Part shown: positions 38,612-50,180 of the stretch, one piece after another
Numbering within the stretch: position 1 is the stretch's first letter
Layout of the letters: each line of letters starts with the position of its first letter
NCBI GenBank assembly: GCA_921293015.1
Contig: OV121090.1
Coordinates: 4,216,001-4,280,000, forward strand
Direction: 5' to 3'
Length of the DNA: 64,000 nucleotides
Origin: Phorcus lineatus
Taxonomy: Eukaryota; Mollusca; Gastropoda; Trochida; Trochidae
Position numbers and translations under genes: made by a program
Notes under the pieces: model-generated
The model's input: the letters and a program-made list of their open reading frames with translations, nothing else
Told to the model about the DNA's origin: nothing
Databases searched by the model: none

Positions 38612-40433
38612 CATATCCGATGTTGTTGCGGTAACAAATACAACAAGGATAACTATATAAATGTTTGAGTAACATATCTAACTATTTAAACTAACGATAT
38701 TAATGATGATATGTTAGGAAACTTTGGTCACATCCTACGGATACTTGCATTGAAATTTGTACATTTATTCTTCAATGGCTCCCCAGTGTTCTTTTGTAAG
38801 CGGAGTTATAGTATTAACACTTATCAAGCTTTCTTACTGTGAAATAAGGCAAATCACTTTAACACGCATCGGATGAACTATTGAATTATTATTCAGTGTC
38901 GTCAACAGAAGGAGAATTGTTCGCTTAAAAATGGTCTAGGGACCACATTCCTATGGATTATACTTTTGAATCTAACAAACTGTGCTTACTGTGTTAAAAT
39001 CTTGCCTGCTGACATCGCTGAAACTAATCTGAATTTATTTCAAGAAAATCTTTTGAAATGAAGCTAATCAAGCTTCAGTAAATCAAAGAATTTTTTTAAA
39101 AAGCACTGCGGTCATAAACCGTATTGAAATCTTAAAACAATCATCGGTATTTGTTTTTCAGTTTTTTGGTACATAACCTTTCCATGAATTAGTGAACTCG
39201 TTGATTGACAGCAATTTACAATCAAATAAATGTCACATTTGTTTTCATAACCAAGAAATCTTTTCCCTCTCAAAAACGGTTGCTCCATTCCTACATATCT
39301 GACGCAAACCTGTGTTCTAACGCTAGCACTTTCTGGGATTGACAGATGATTTGCTAATTTTAAAGTGGTTGTGCAGTGATGTGAAATATCTATCCAAACC
39401 GTATGGTATTTGCTGGTCATAAGTTTACAAAACGGCATAAAGATTATTACATTTCAATTAAATGATGATTACTGTTTTAAATCTTTGAAAATGGATCAAG
39501 GAAATAGAGAAAATTTGCCTTTTGCTAAGATTTTTTTGAGATTTAAAAAATTTGGGATTGAGAGACATTTTAAACGTTTAGGTATTTTCCATACATACAT
39601 TGAGAACTTGGTCATCCTACCCTACCTTTTCAAATTTGCAAGGATGAGACCTGCTGTTTGACTTGACTTGTTTATAAGACTGAGAGGAACAATATACTGT
39701 TCAAGAGACCACTATTACATGAGAACCAACACGAATTATTGAGAATTTCTAAGACGTTGTTTTAAATACATATATACATAAATGTATCTTAGTATGCAAC
39801 TGCATATGTGTAAAAAATTTTATTTTAACCAATTAAATGCATGCAGTAATTTCACAATGGCATTTATAAGTGTATTTTTAAGAATCCCAGTAATGTTAAT
39901 AGCAAATTTCGAAAAAAGGACAACTATATCAAAATCACAATCAACTATCAATGTCATCAATATAAAAAAATATTTGTAATCTTTCAGAGATAAATTTATT
40001 ATGCCACATTTCATGCCATGACATGAAGACAAATGTTACCTTCATTATAGGGAAAGTAGCATTAAAGTTTGATAAAGAAAGTGACCGCACGAAAACGAAA
40101 AGAAACGTTTCCAAAAGGAATACAATACGTCTAATCAAACCATTTTAAAACAAAACATGATCCCAGCCTTATTCTATAAAAAATTGGTTTTGCTTTGGAC
40201 TTGAGCGGATCAGTCGAGTAATAAGATACTTCACCAACTGAAGATAAGACGTTTTACATTATTCAATGATAATATTGCTCTTTAATGAATATTGAACTCG
40301 AGATAACTACTTATATTTAAGTGGGTATTTTCAAAACTTCATTGCAATGGAGGACAAGAACGAATAAAAAATACGTTTCTACTTATAGACATTATAAACA
40401 TTCATGTTAATTAACAAATCTTACGTTATAGCA

Positions 40434-40435
<2 letters not shown>
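38612..40435. other. AT-rich non-coding stretch
   Basis: No supported gene. The 108-codon minus-strand frame at 39,112-39,438 and the others here lack motifs. Near 40,205-40,260 ('gtcgagtaataagatacttcacc...gaagataagac') there is weak similarity to 16,076-16,130, so a remnant of the duplicon family may be present. Confidence 0.35.

Positions 40436-40493
<58 letters not shown>
40436..40493. repeat. TA dinucleotide microsatellite
   Basis: About 29 uninterrupted TA units, ending at 'tattcataaa'. Confidence 0.97.
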
Positions 40494-40496
<3 letters not shown>

Positions 40497-41358
40497 TAAA
40501 TAACCTTATAATATAGCTTAATAAAAAGTGGCATAATAATTGATATTTAAAGAAATGAATTTTTTTCAAACAAAATGTTTTACCGAACAGCTAAGAAAGG
40601 CAGTAAAACTGTTGTACTTCAAAAGTTACATTTTAAGGTTGACCTGGAAGAAAAACATCAAGTTTTTCAACACAGTTGTTCATGTAACATTGTGATGGGT
40701 TTTTTATTACTTCCTTCCCAGCAGGCAATCTGACGTTGTATCAACGTTGAAACGACGTCGTTTAGCAACGTTGAAATACCGTTGAAACTGATTGGATTTG
40801 AAATTGCGGCGATGTCGAAATCCGACGTGAAATCAACGTCGCTTTAACGTTGAAGCGAAGACGTCGTATTGACGTTGAAATAACGTCATTTCGACGTCAA
40901 GTCTTATTGATCAATCAGGTTGTGTTGTTTAGTTTCGTTAGTTTACTTGAAGCATTGCATTAATTATCTGTGAGGCTACGCTTTCATCTTGCGCTCTTTC
41001 ATAAGCCTCGGTGCAAGACTTTTTTTTTTTTTCTTTTTAATAAAATTTATTCACACAAGAAAGTACTACAAATGAATGGACAGTCATACGCCACTATCTC
41101 TAGAAATAAAAAAAAATATCACAGAGGGGGAAATAGTGGCTCTAACATTGAAAAACTAAAGACGGAAATCATATATACCGATGATAGAAAAAGGAGGACA
41201 GATTCATAATATGATAGGACAACAAATCGAGAGAAAACTGAAATACCATATATAAGAGTTACTCTTCTACCATCGTCAGTAGAAAATATACCAATCCATC
41301 AAAGCCGTATAGTCCACCAAAAACCAGTCATAGTCTAATAATAACCAAACTTGGCCAC

Positions 41359-42659
41359 TCAATCAACTTCATAGTAGACTTCCTGTCTCGCACTGTTGAT
41401 GATTTTGAATTGTTCCCTTGTAATTGAAACCTGACGCCCAGAATGTTTCTTCTTGAAAATAACCCTACCCTCACCTTTTACTCTCTCTATCACAGAGTCA
41501 GGGTCACGTACAATTCGATAATCCTTGAATGTCATAACACACTCCTTCCCCGAAACCTTATCCATCACCTTAATCCTTGTATTTACCTCTAGTTCTTCAT
41601 GCCGTTTATTACAAATCACAAACTTTCTCTTATCTTGTATCACATTTGGTGCTACCGCACTTGAAGGTGTCCCGTCATTTTCCTGAAGGAGCAACCTTCT
41701 TCCTCGGGGGGGGGGGGACAGCTAATCCCTTTCTCCAGAAACATCCCTTTCCCTTGGAATCTTCATTGTTGCCAACAATATGTCCGAGTCCTGTGTCTCT
41801 ATATTCTCACTGTTTGAATCCTTGTCACTGCTACCCTCCCCACCCAACTCCGATCCCTCACCCACCGACTGACCCACATCCAACCCGTCACCCTGACTCT
41901 CCTCTACCTCAGAAGACACCTCCTTTGGAGAGTGTGAGTCCAGGCACACAGGTGGCGGGGGATCGGCAGGGTCGGAAACCGAAGCGGGGGGTTCAGGTGC
42001 CTGCTCCAATATCACTTGTTTCTCCCTCTGTCGGTTACCCGGTGCTATCCTCCGCGGACAGTCGACCCTCCGGTGGCCAAGCTCCCAACAGCCGAAGCAT
42101 ACTGAAGGTCGCCCCTGAAGGTCGCCCCGGAGCGGTCACCAACATAGGGGTAGAGTCACCAAACCTCACCATGTGCGGGATCTTGTCTTTCTCTTTGGTC
42201 TCTAACACCACTGACCTAATACCGTTACACACCTCAAAACCATTAATGGAATCCGAAAGAGATGTAACACTCGACACTGTTCCAAAACGTGAAAAGTAAT
42301 CCTTAAGGAATTCATTGTCCACCACATCTGGTACCCAGTGTACCTTCACATTCATCACATGACTTGAGTCATCCTGTAAAGTAGTAAGTCCTGTTCTCGT
42401 AGTCCACAGTGGGCTTCAGTGCTACTACTCTCGCCGTATCCGAGTGGTGAAAGGTAACAAAAACATCACTACTACGTTCACCTTTCCAAACAGAATACAC
42501 CTTCTCCCCAGTAATTCCGAACGAATCCAGCACTTCCAACACTTTCTCTCTGAAAAGCGGTCCACCGTTGATGTGACACTTGACCGAGGCAGCAGCCTTC
42601 CCCTTGTTAATGTACTTATCCGGGATCGGTGGTTCCTTTACAGCTACTTGCATCGCCAT
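41359..42659 (-). pseudogene. ORF1/Gag-like protein: two RRM-like domains, CCHC knuckle, acidic linker, basic tail
   Basis: Four consecutive reading-frame pieces form one protein. Piece 1 (42,659-42,369) has an RRM-like fold pattern (ASVKCHINGG...FG-T-EKVYSVWKG...VFVTFHH). Piece 2 (42,358-42,035) has a second one (VKVHWVPDVVDNEFLKDYFS with FGTVSSV and GIRSVVLET). A CCHC zinc knuckle follows (C-x2-C-x4-H-x4-C, about 42,100-42,058), read in the frame of piece 3. Piece 3 (42,058-41,722) is a Pro/Ser/Glu/Asp-rich acidic linker. Piece 4 (41,694-41,359) is a charged domain ending EVYYEVD and a stop. RRM plus CCHC is typical of ORF1 nucleic-acid chaperones of Tx1/L1-like LINEs, often labelled ZCCHC3-like. 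Breaks are a +1 shift near 42,360, a 13-bp tandem duplication near 42,090-42,115, and a shift at a run of G on the plus strand at 41,707-41,719. Not functional as it stands. Confidence 0.7.
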
Positions 42660-42788
42660 GACTGGAAAAGTTAGTGGTGACCGAAATCACAGCAAGACTA
42701 AAAAGTCAAGGATGCCACTAGTTGACCTGGGAACAAAAACATGAAACAATCAACAATCAAACGACTCAATCACCTCTCGACCCATGGA

Positions 42789-42844
42789 AAGAACAACACT
42801 TTGATCTTAGCCAAAAGGATGTCTGCTCGTGAGAAGTTATCGAT
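42789..42844 (-). ncRNA. U2 snRNA 5'-end-derived fragment (non-functional)
   Basis: On the minus strand the 23 nt at 42,818-42,796 (core TTTTGGCTAAGATCAAAG) are identical to the conserved stem I region of animal U2 snRNA, as I recall it. TGTTCTT follows directly, so the six bases between them in U2, which form part of the branch-point-pairing GUAGUA, are missing. Upstream, ATCG at 42,844 and CTTCTC in the right order match the U2 5' terminus, with 4- and 12-nt insertions between. The missing branch-point region rules out a working U2. Confidence 0.8.
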
Positions 42845-43428
42845 GTTATGGAAATTACACATGTTGTGAGGGTACCACTGTTTATATGACACTGCAACAA
42901 TTTAGACCAAAGTGTCACGAAAAAAATGTTTTTTAAAAATGCGTAAATACCGTTTTGTAAGAACTACTAACTTTATTCAAATGGAAAATTTATGTTGTCA
43001 GTTGTGAACATAACTGAAAAAATAAAAACTGTTGAAAAATACCATATACCTTGTTTATTCTAATTAGCAATAGGACAGAGTTACTTCCCTTTATTGTGAA
43101 ATTGAAAGAAATTAACTTTTATTTATCTAATTCCAATATCAATAACACTTTTAAATGTCAATGATAGCTATTTGCTTTTGCATTTTTTATTTCATTCTTT
43201 AAAACAATATGTAACGTATTTGATGTTATTAATAATAATGAAATCTTATAAAAGTAATCACTTTTCAGTTTAAAGTTGTTCTGATGACGTTGAAACAACG
43301 TCAAAACACCAACCGAATTTCAACGTCAGGAAACTAACGTTGTTCCGACGTCGAAAATTGGTTGATCGACGTCCTGACCTGAATTCAACCAAATTTCGAC
43401 GTCGAAATGACGTCAGATGCCTGCTGGG

Positions 43429-45648
43429 TTTGTTATCGATAATTTAGCTTTACTATCACCGTCATGGAAGGCACAATTAATCAGTCATTATCACAATTTA
43501 CATGCTCTGGAATATGACCTTGATAACTCAATATATTTTAACATTTATAATATGAAATTAAATACAATCTATAATATAACTATTATTAAAATTTTTTAAA
43601 GTTTTTAAAAAGTTTGCATAAATTTAACAAATCTGTAGAATGTTCCCCACTACCATAACTGAAAAGACAAATGCACTCTGGCTGAACATGTTCATTAGCT
43701 AATGTCGTCAAAAGCTATTTGGCACATCGATGAAGTTTATGTACATTCCTATTGATCTGTTAAGGGCACTTTGAAGGAACACAATTTCAGAAATTTGTGT
43801 AGAGAGTTAATTTGACAGTAAGTGTCGTAAAGATCTGCTCCAAGACGTAATGGAAATGCTTTACATTGTTACCTGTCAAATCTAGAGAATAAACGTTTCA
43901 AAATGCAGGATAAGTCCCTTAGGAAATATTTTGCTACACCATCTTTTAAATAAATATCTGATTGGATGTGAAGTTTTCACTTACATGATTTTTCCATGAC
44001 AATAACACATATATTTTTTATGCGAAGAGTCATTGTTTTATAGGGAGCACAATGACACCACGCACGCTAGCATGTTACGTGGGAACTATCTCCAACTTTC
44101 AATTCGGTGTAAGTGGTTTGCTGTGACAGGTCTTTCAATCAAGTGGGTTCATTTTGAGCTATGATCGAGTATCGGAATAAAAACGTTCTAGCAACGAAAG
44201 CGAATTTGATGTACATAAGATGTACCTACATCAGGAGGTGTACCCATCAAGATTCCTCGTGTTTTCAAGAATCTAGAGGCGATTCATGATTCTTGATACA
44301 AGATTTAAACCAAACTCTGGTACTCAAAGTTTACTTTGACAAGACCATTTCAACGATAATTACCTTTAAACCTGTTTTACCTTTTATTTGCACTCACTGG
44401 TTGAGACACTCAATTTCAGTCATTGTTTCCTGAAACAATGAAAACAAAAGCATGTGAGTAACAATACAAAGGCATGACCTCAATTTACCATTACATTTGA
44501 AGGGCACAGACATAATTTCAATTGTCCCTAAATCTAAAATTAACACAGATAACTGATATGCAAAGACATGATATTTCAAACAATGTTTACGAAGATGGCA
44601 GATTTTAACAGGATACTATTAACATCACATACGATTCATAACTTTGAGGCAATTGTGGTAAGAGATGTTGACGAAGAGACCATAGGTGTAATTTTTGACA
44701 AGGAAAATGAATGAGCGTTCACTTCTACGATTCTTATCTATTTATCTGATGTCATTAATGCTGTAGATAAGTTTTGTCCATACCCGACATGAAGACTTCT
44801 ACAGTAATTGACGACAGTTTCTGCAACACCAATGGCTGAATTCTGTCGCATTGAAAAGGGAATTATGATGAAAAATACAATCTTTTCAATCAAAATCCTT
44901 CCTCTTTGCATAGTATGGTTCACTTCGTATCACTCATCTCTGACTTTGCGAACGTGAAGGTCACTTACCTTATCATCTGTACATAATATGTTTGTCGGAC
45001 GTCACAATTCGAAAAGTCGCGATCGGTTTCTAACGAATATTTTATAAGCTATGAACTGCTACTACTATTTCCATTAAACGTTGTCATTAATTATATTGGT
45101 AGAAATGAATTCTTAATAAGTTCAATTCAAAATATTAATTTTCGTGATATTTTTTAACAACCGAACATTAGAAGTTATGTATTCTTCAATCACCATTTCA
45201 TCACCAAGTCTTAATTTACACTCTTTTCCACTATGAAGTAAAACACTAACAATGTATATGTGATACATGATCAGGTTGCACACAAAGCAATGAAGCAGAA
45301 CAATTTGGTATTATTCATTTAATAATTGAATTCATTATTGAATAATTGATTCATTGTTTTTAGGGCTTTAGGTCAAACCATGGTACCCTTGGTTAAGGTT
45401 AAGCAATATTTGTGAAGTGAAATGGAAATCATTTGTCTTTAGTTTTATGAAACAATGTCTTTAGATATGAAAAATCAATGGACTTGGGAAAGAAAGGGAA
45501 AAAATCTCAATGTTATCTTATGTTAATCTTATTAATGTCGATGAAATCGGGTAATCACTTTCATCGGGTAATCACGTATTTGATACACATGGTTTCATTT
45601 GAAAGAGATTGTTGTGAAAGACTTCATTTCCAGATCTGTTTCTTTTGC
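43429..45648. other. AT-rich non-coding stretch
   Basis: Only frames of 60-61 codons without motifs. I see no RNA gene or repeat boundary. A short 'gatgtac/gtgtac' cluster near 44,210 is the only local pattern. Confidence 0.35.
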
Positions 45649-45649
45649 T

Positions 45650-45680
<31 letters not shown>

Positions 45681-45685
45681 GGGGG
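45649..45685 (+). repeat. T11 followed by G26 homopolymer junction
   Basis: An uninterrupted run of 26 G (45,660-45,685) directly follows a T tract. The G run can form G-quadruplexes. Its length is likely to vary and to be hard to sequence; it also creates an artificial Gly run in an 83-codon frame (45,478-45,729), which I reject as a gene. Confidence 0.95.
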
Positions 45686-45689
45686 ATCT

Positions 45690-47210
45690 GACAAACCTAT
45701 TTGGGATTGTTGATATATTTCTCATTTAATTAAGGTGATCTAAGCATGTAAAGGGAATACAAATCGTTGAATATACCCTAAAAGGGGTAACATAATGTGT
45801 CTATGTTTTATGACGTGAATTGATTGTTGTTTCCTTAGCATTTATGTGAAGGTTTTAGTTGCTCTCACCCTGCATAAAATATTTCTTATAACTGCTTGTT
45901 TTTAAGTAGTGTACCATTATCTGTTTGTTTTTATGTGGGTTGGTTCTCAAATTTCAATCGTTAATATATACCAGGCACATGAATTCCTAAATATATTCTA
46001 TTCATCGATTGAATTGGAACTTTGCTTGAATGTCGAAGTCAAGCGAAACTTATTGACCAAGATGGAAGATATTTAAAAAATGACATAAGGTATTGGCTTT
46101 ATATGAACTGAAACAATTGACACGTTGATAACTTATTAAGCCTTAACAAATCACAAAGTCATTAACACCATACCTGGAAATACACTTTCTGCGGTATCTC
46201 CTGAAATTCTTTAACAGCTGTATTTAAATATAAATGCAGCTGTATCTAACAGTTTTCTAACCAAGTGCATCAATGTGCGAAGAGAGTTTGGAAATCAGTT
46301 AGACATCAGTTCATAATGTGTTAAATAAACATGACAAGACCTATAATTTTTTATTTCGGATCGAACTTTCGAGCTTTTGCAAGACAAAATTAACAAAATA
46401 GTTAAATTTTGCAAACGTTAATTTTTATGATTTTTAAAAAGTTTTTCAACATTGACTTCTTTTGATATCCCTTATAAGAATCACTTTAATTCATTCGAAT
46501 TGATTTATTAAGCTCATATCGCCACCAACGGGGGTACAAGAGAAAGAAGTTATATCACATTTAAATACAAATCATGATCATTTAAATACAAATCACAGAA
46601 ACAGTGAGTCAGTATAAGTGAATATACAAGAGTTATGTGTGAAAATATTGACCACTAATCGAACAATTTGAGAACAAAACATATCTTGATTTTTCAATGT
46701 CATGTCTCTATACACACTGTCAAAAAAGTAATGGTTAATGGGGAGGAATGAAAACAAATGGTACATTTATTTAATCTGTAATAAAGACAAATCTTTAATG
46801 TCTATAACGACACAGCATGATACATAGAACCAGACATACACTAGAATTAACCAATTGCACAATAGCTATATGATAAGCAGGAAGATGATCAATTGGTAGG
46901 AATGCATCTGTAAAGGGTGGTTCCATTTAAAACACTCCACTGTAAACCAATACCTTCAAAGAAAAAAACAGACCATTCTGAGTTTTTGCATCCTGGTATT
47001 TTACTCTAAAACCAATGTGCCTTTCTTGTTAGTTTTCGGTAACACTTGCTTGTAGCCAAGAATCCTGTGTTCCATGAAATGTCTTCTCGATCTAGTCAAC
47101 GGCGATACAGAGTCAAGATATAAGTCTTAACTTCAACAAATGAATTTTTGATTAAGTATTTGATTGGATGTCATCTGATCAAGATTGTTACTATCAGTTA
47201 CAAAGTAATA
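45690..47210. other. AT-rich non-coding stretch
   Basis: A short direct repeat 'catttaaatacaaatca' occurs near 46,558 and 46,580. Otherwise I see nothing. Confidence 0.35.
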
Positions 47211-47212
47211 CG

Positions 47213-47300
47213 AGGGATTTAGCCCGAAAGAGATCAGGGTATTAGATAGGAGCGAGAGTGGATTTATATACGCTGATTTAGCAGGATGTATTCAATATAA
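47213..47300 (+). repeat. Copy of a short dispersed repeat shared with 51,028-51,095
   Basis: 'gagggatttagcccgaaagagatcagggtat' (landmark; shared parts 'cccgaaagagatcaggg' and 'acgctgat..agcaggatg') recurs at 51,026-51,092. It is one arm of the inverted-repeat element described there, but alone here and directly next to a SINE remnant. Confidence 0.75.
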
Positions 47301-47309
47301 AATGATTAA

Positions 47310-47800
47310 AGGTGAGGTGATGTTATATCGGGTTAAATGCCGCTTTCAAGAGTATTTCACTTATGTCGCGGCTACTAGTATTTTTGAAGGAAGAAAGGTG
47401 ATTTTACAATTAAGACGGACTGAGAACGGAATCAGGACGCAGTGAAAACGGAAAGAACTGTCTTAAAACGAGAATTGTGCGTATCAAGAACGAGATTGAG
47501 AACGGAATTAAACTGGTTGAGGACATCCTGAAAACGAGGCAAACAGGCAATACTATCCAATCTAAACGTGTTAGAAACTGCCTGAGGACGGGGCAAAGAC
47601 TAGATGAACGTGATGAGAACTGTGTATGAACGAACTGGCGTCATATTTGGGTAACATATAAACAATCGTTACTAATTTCCATCCCGTCCGAGGTCGTTTT
47701 GCTTTTAATTTTGGACGGAGTAGGACATAGTGAGAAGGACCTTGGTGTAACTCAGGCATTACCGAGCCCCTGGCGGGATTCGAACCAGGGACGTCTTGAT
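47310..47800 (-). mobile_element. SINE remnant: tail (47,310-47,380) and tRNA-like head (47,745-47,795) split by unrelated DNA
   Basis: The tail end matches the intact SINE at 50,181-50,502 ('aaatgccgctttcaaga.tatttcactta' region and 'cggct.ctagtat'). The head part 'ccgagcccctggcgggatt' followed by 'cgaacca' is the same B-box end. Between them (47,385-47,740) lies non-SINE sequence with loose 'gagaacgg / gaggacgg' reiterations. The 91-codon minus frame at 47,571-47,846 is a by-product of the head. Confidence 0.7.
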
Positions 47801-48090
47801 AACGTTTAAGGGATAATTGAATAAAACGTTTGAAAAGCAGAAACATAATATTCTCTACTTAGCTTTAATGTTTACTGAACAGACTCAAACATAAGATATT
47901 TTATCGTTTCATTTGGTCAGAGAAATGAATCTTTGACAAAGATTGCTCTATTTTAAAAAACATGGAAGAAAAGGTAATGAGATTATATGCACGATCAAAT
48001 GTATTCTCAATCACGAAACTGTATTCTTTTAAATAATGAGACAATTGATCCAGCTAAAAAAGAAGAAAAAGAAAATTACTTTAAATCGCA

Positions 48091-48192
48091 TTCGCCTTCC
48101 GTTACAGTAGAACTGATTCCACGACGCATGCTTTAGTAGTTTTCGCCTTCCGTTACAGTAGAACTGATTCCACGACGTATGCTTTCTTCAAT
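48091..48192 (+). repeat. Two-copy tandem repeat, 51-bp unit
   Basis: 'ttcgccttccgttacagtag' followed by 'aactgattccacgacg' begins at 48,091 and again at 48,142. The two units are nearly identical, implying a recent duplication. Confidence 0.95.
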
Positions 48193-48222
48193 GAAAGCAA
48201 CACCATGTAGGAATCATAACCA

Positions 48223-50160
48223 ATGAGTCATTTAGTATTTCGGATAAAACTTCTACTTCGACCACCCCCTCGATCCCCCTCCTTTGTTTCAATTCCAGAC
48301 ACAGTGATTACAAGGGCAGCAAACACATTGTGTAAGGTGATTAAAAGGCAATTGCAGAGATTTAAAACAGTAATGTTGACAAATGTTTTTTCGGAGTCTG
48401 GTTTGAAAATCTTTAACCATTACACAAGTGACAAGATTGCTTATCCACACCATGAACAGGTGTTCATAATTTTGTGGGTGACGGGGATGATGTCAGTTGG
48501 CTCTGAAGTAATTTACAACAATATCAAAGTAAATAAACATAAATATGAAAAATCATAAATATATTATACAATATTATTTCTTTGTCAGTATTCATCATAA
48601 ATTCGAACTTTGATCAAATTAGATGAACTATATTCAATGTTTGTTTTAAGGTACTGGCATGCATGGATATGAATTCGCTTAATTAATGTCTGGCTAATCT
48701 ATTTATAACACAGTTGATTTTGTGACTGATTAAAGACTAGTCATTTATCAAGCAGTATTGACGTAAACGTATCACCGAAACTACATTAAGTCAGGGTTAT
48801 CTCGACCTCATTGATGTTTTGAAGCCTCTTCGACCAGTTTCCTGTTATAGGAAAGCTTCCTCGCTAAACAAGAACACTTTAAGAATTACAATGTTGACAA
48901 CATAATGTGAAAGCGTTAACATTTTCATACGTACACAAGAAATTGTGGAGGGCATAGACAAACTGTCTGTGTCATGTCAGCAAATGACACTTAAGTAGTG
49001 AACTTCATCAGGACCCATTGTCATACGTTTTATTTAGAACGCTAAACATAAGTTAAGCTACAATTACGTCTCCCAAGGTTACATTGATCAAAACTTTATG
49101 TGTTCATAGCGACTTTTAAACACTTCCTTAACAAATGATGATGACCTAGACATCAGGGTATAGACAATGTCCATTAGGACGTCAAAGTGAATTCGGTAAT
49201 TGATATAAGGAACTCGTTTAATTCACATCACGTTATATTATACATCAGCATTACTACCTTTCCTGACTTTAAGCAATGATAAGGATGTTGGTGTTATTTG
49301 CAGATATACATAACTGAAACTGTAATTTAAACCTTCAGGCTTTACTTCATATACAGAATGAAATATCCATTTCTTAATAATACAACCTACCGGACTAACG
49401 CGGACAACCTAACCAGTCTGATTAGAATAGCATTATGTAATAAAATACATCACATTAATTATTGCATGATACTTGCACATGAATAGTATTAAAGCATTCA
49501 GACTCAACAAACGCTTTTAAGCAGCTGTACTCAGCTGGTGAAGTCGCTATATAAATCTTTAGTTATTATTATTAATGCAGCCAAGGCTTAAACTACACAA
49601 TATATACTATCCAGATCTTAGATTTTAATAACTAATAAGTGTTCAGTTTACCATTCAAATTGAAAACAGCATTATGTTATGAAATACATCACATTCCTTA
49701 AAGCATAACACTTTCACATGATAAAGTGTGAGAGCATAACAGTTAATAATGTAGCGGAGCATTAACTACACAAGATATGATATCAAGAGCTTATTAGAAA
49801 ACGATAACTACAAAGAGTGCAGTTTACTACACACATTCACTAACGTTAATTAAAAACTATTCATGTCGTGCATTACAATGGCATAAATGCACAAAGCATA
49901 TATACATAGTAAAAAATGTTGTTTCCTCTCTTCTGACCCAATAGGATATAACAATTTTGCTATCAATTATGAAGTTTAAATTGGTGCAAAAAAGACAACA
50001 ATTTAAGTATGGTCATAAATGAATTTTAATTGCGAATGGTTTAAAGGATAGTTCAGGAACTTGAGGTACAAAAACAGTCAGTATCGTGAACTTCCAACAT
50101 GCACTTCAATGACACTCTGAAGTCTTTACCTCACCAGACGTCGAAATCGCTATTGTGGCA
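48223..50160. other. Non-coding stretch with one retroposon tail
   Basis: A 111-codon frame (48,223-48,558) has no recognisable motif. Near 49,520-49,577 'tgaagtcgctatataaat' followed by 'ttattattatta' looks like the 3' end of a LINE or SINE with an ATT tail. Nothing else supported. Confidence 0.4.
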
Positions 50161-50180
50161 ATCGCTGCCACTCCTGGTGT

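Larger units (their letters stand above)
41019..42844 (-). mobile_element. Poly(A)-tailed, ORF1-only retrocopy with U2 snRNA-like 5' end
   Basis: Read on the minus strand, the unit starts at ATCG (42,844) with a U2-like head. It runs through a ~130-nt leader into an ATG at 42,659, then through the broken ORF1-type protein (42,659-41,359), and ends with AATAAA (41,051-41,046) followed closely by A-rich sequence (41,038-41,020, thirteen T on the plus strand). There is no reverse transcriptase or endonuclease. The arrangement fits either a LINE derivative that keeps only ORF1, like mammalian HAL1, or a processed copy of an ORF1-type mRNA joined to U2 RNA by template switching. No target-site duplication was found at 41,019 / 42,845. 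Confidence 0.7.
40717..43428. mobile_element. TIR DNA transposon rich in ACGTTGAAA/GACGTC, carrying a retrocopy
   Basis: The ends are CCCAGCAGGCAATCTGACGT (40,717) and ACGTCAGATGCCTGCTGGG (to 43,428), an inverted repeat broken by one 1-nt indel. The first ~200 bp and last ~160 bp consist of ACGTTGAAA, TTTCGACGTC, CAACGT and similar motifs in both orientations, giving strong foldback potential. About 880 bp belong to the transposon itself, and I see no transposase in them, so it is non-autonomous. The remaining ~1.83 kb (41,019-42,844) is a reverse-strand retrocopy described separately. No convincing target-site duplication was found (left flank 'acttcctt', right flank 'tttgttat'). The superfamily is not assigned. 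Confidence 0.85.

Noticed and set aside
40717-40740. Target-site duplication of the ACGTC transposon
   Set aside because: Flanks 'acttcctt' and 'tttgttat' do not match beyond T-rich composition, so no duplication is claimed.
41577-42299. 240-codon proline-rich frame on the plus strand
   Set aside because: It is the antisense of the acidic Pro/Ser/Glu-rich linker and knuckle of the ORF1-like protein, whose motifs are on the minus strand.
42789-42844. Functional U2 snRNA gene
   Set aside because: Only the 5' ~45 nt are present, with insertions, and the branch-point-pairing region is deleted.
48223-48558. 111-codon open frame
   Set aside because: No recognisable domain, no splice or promoter context, and biased composition. 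Left as chance.
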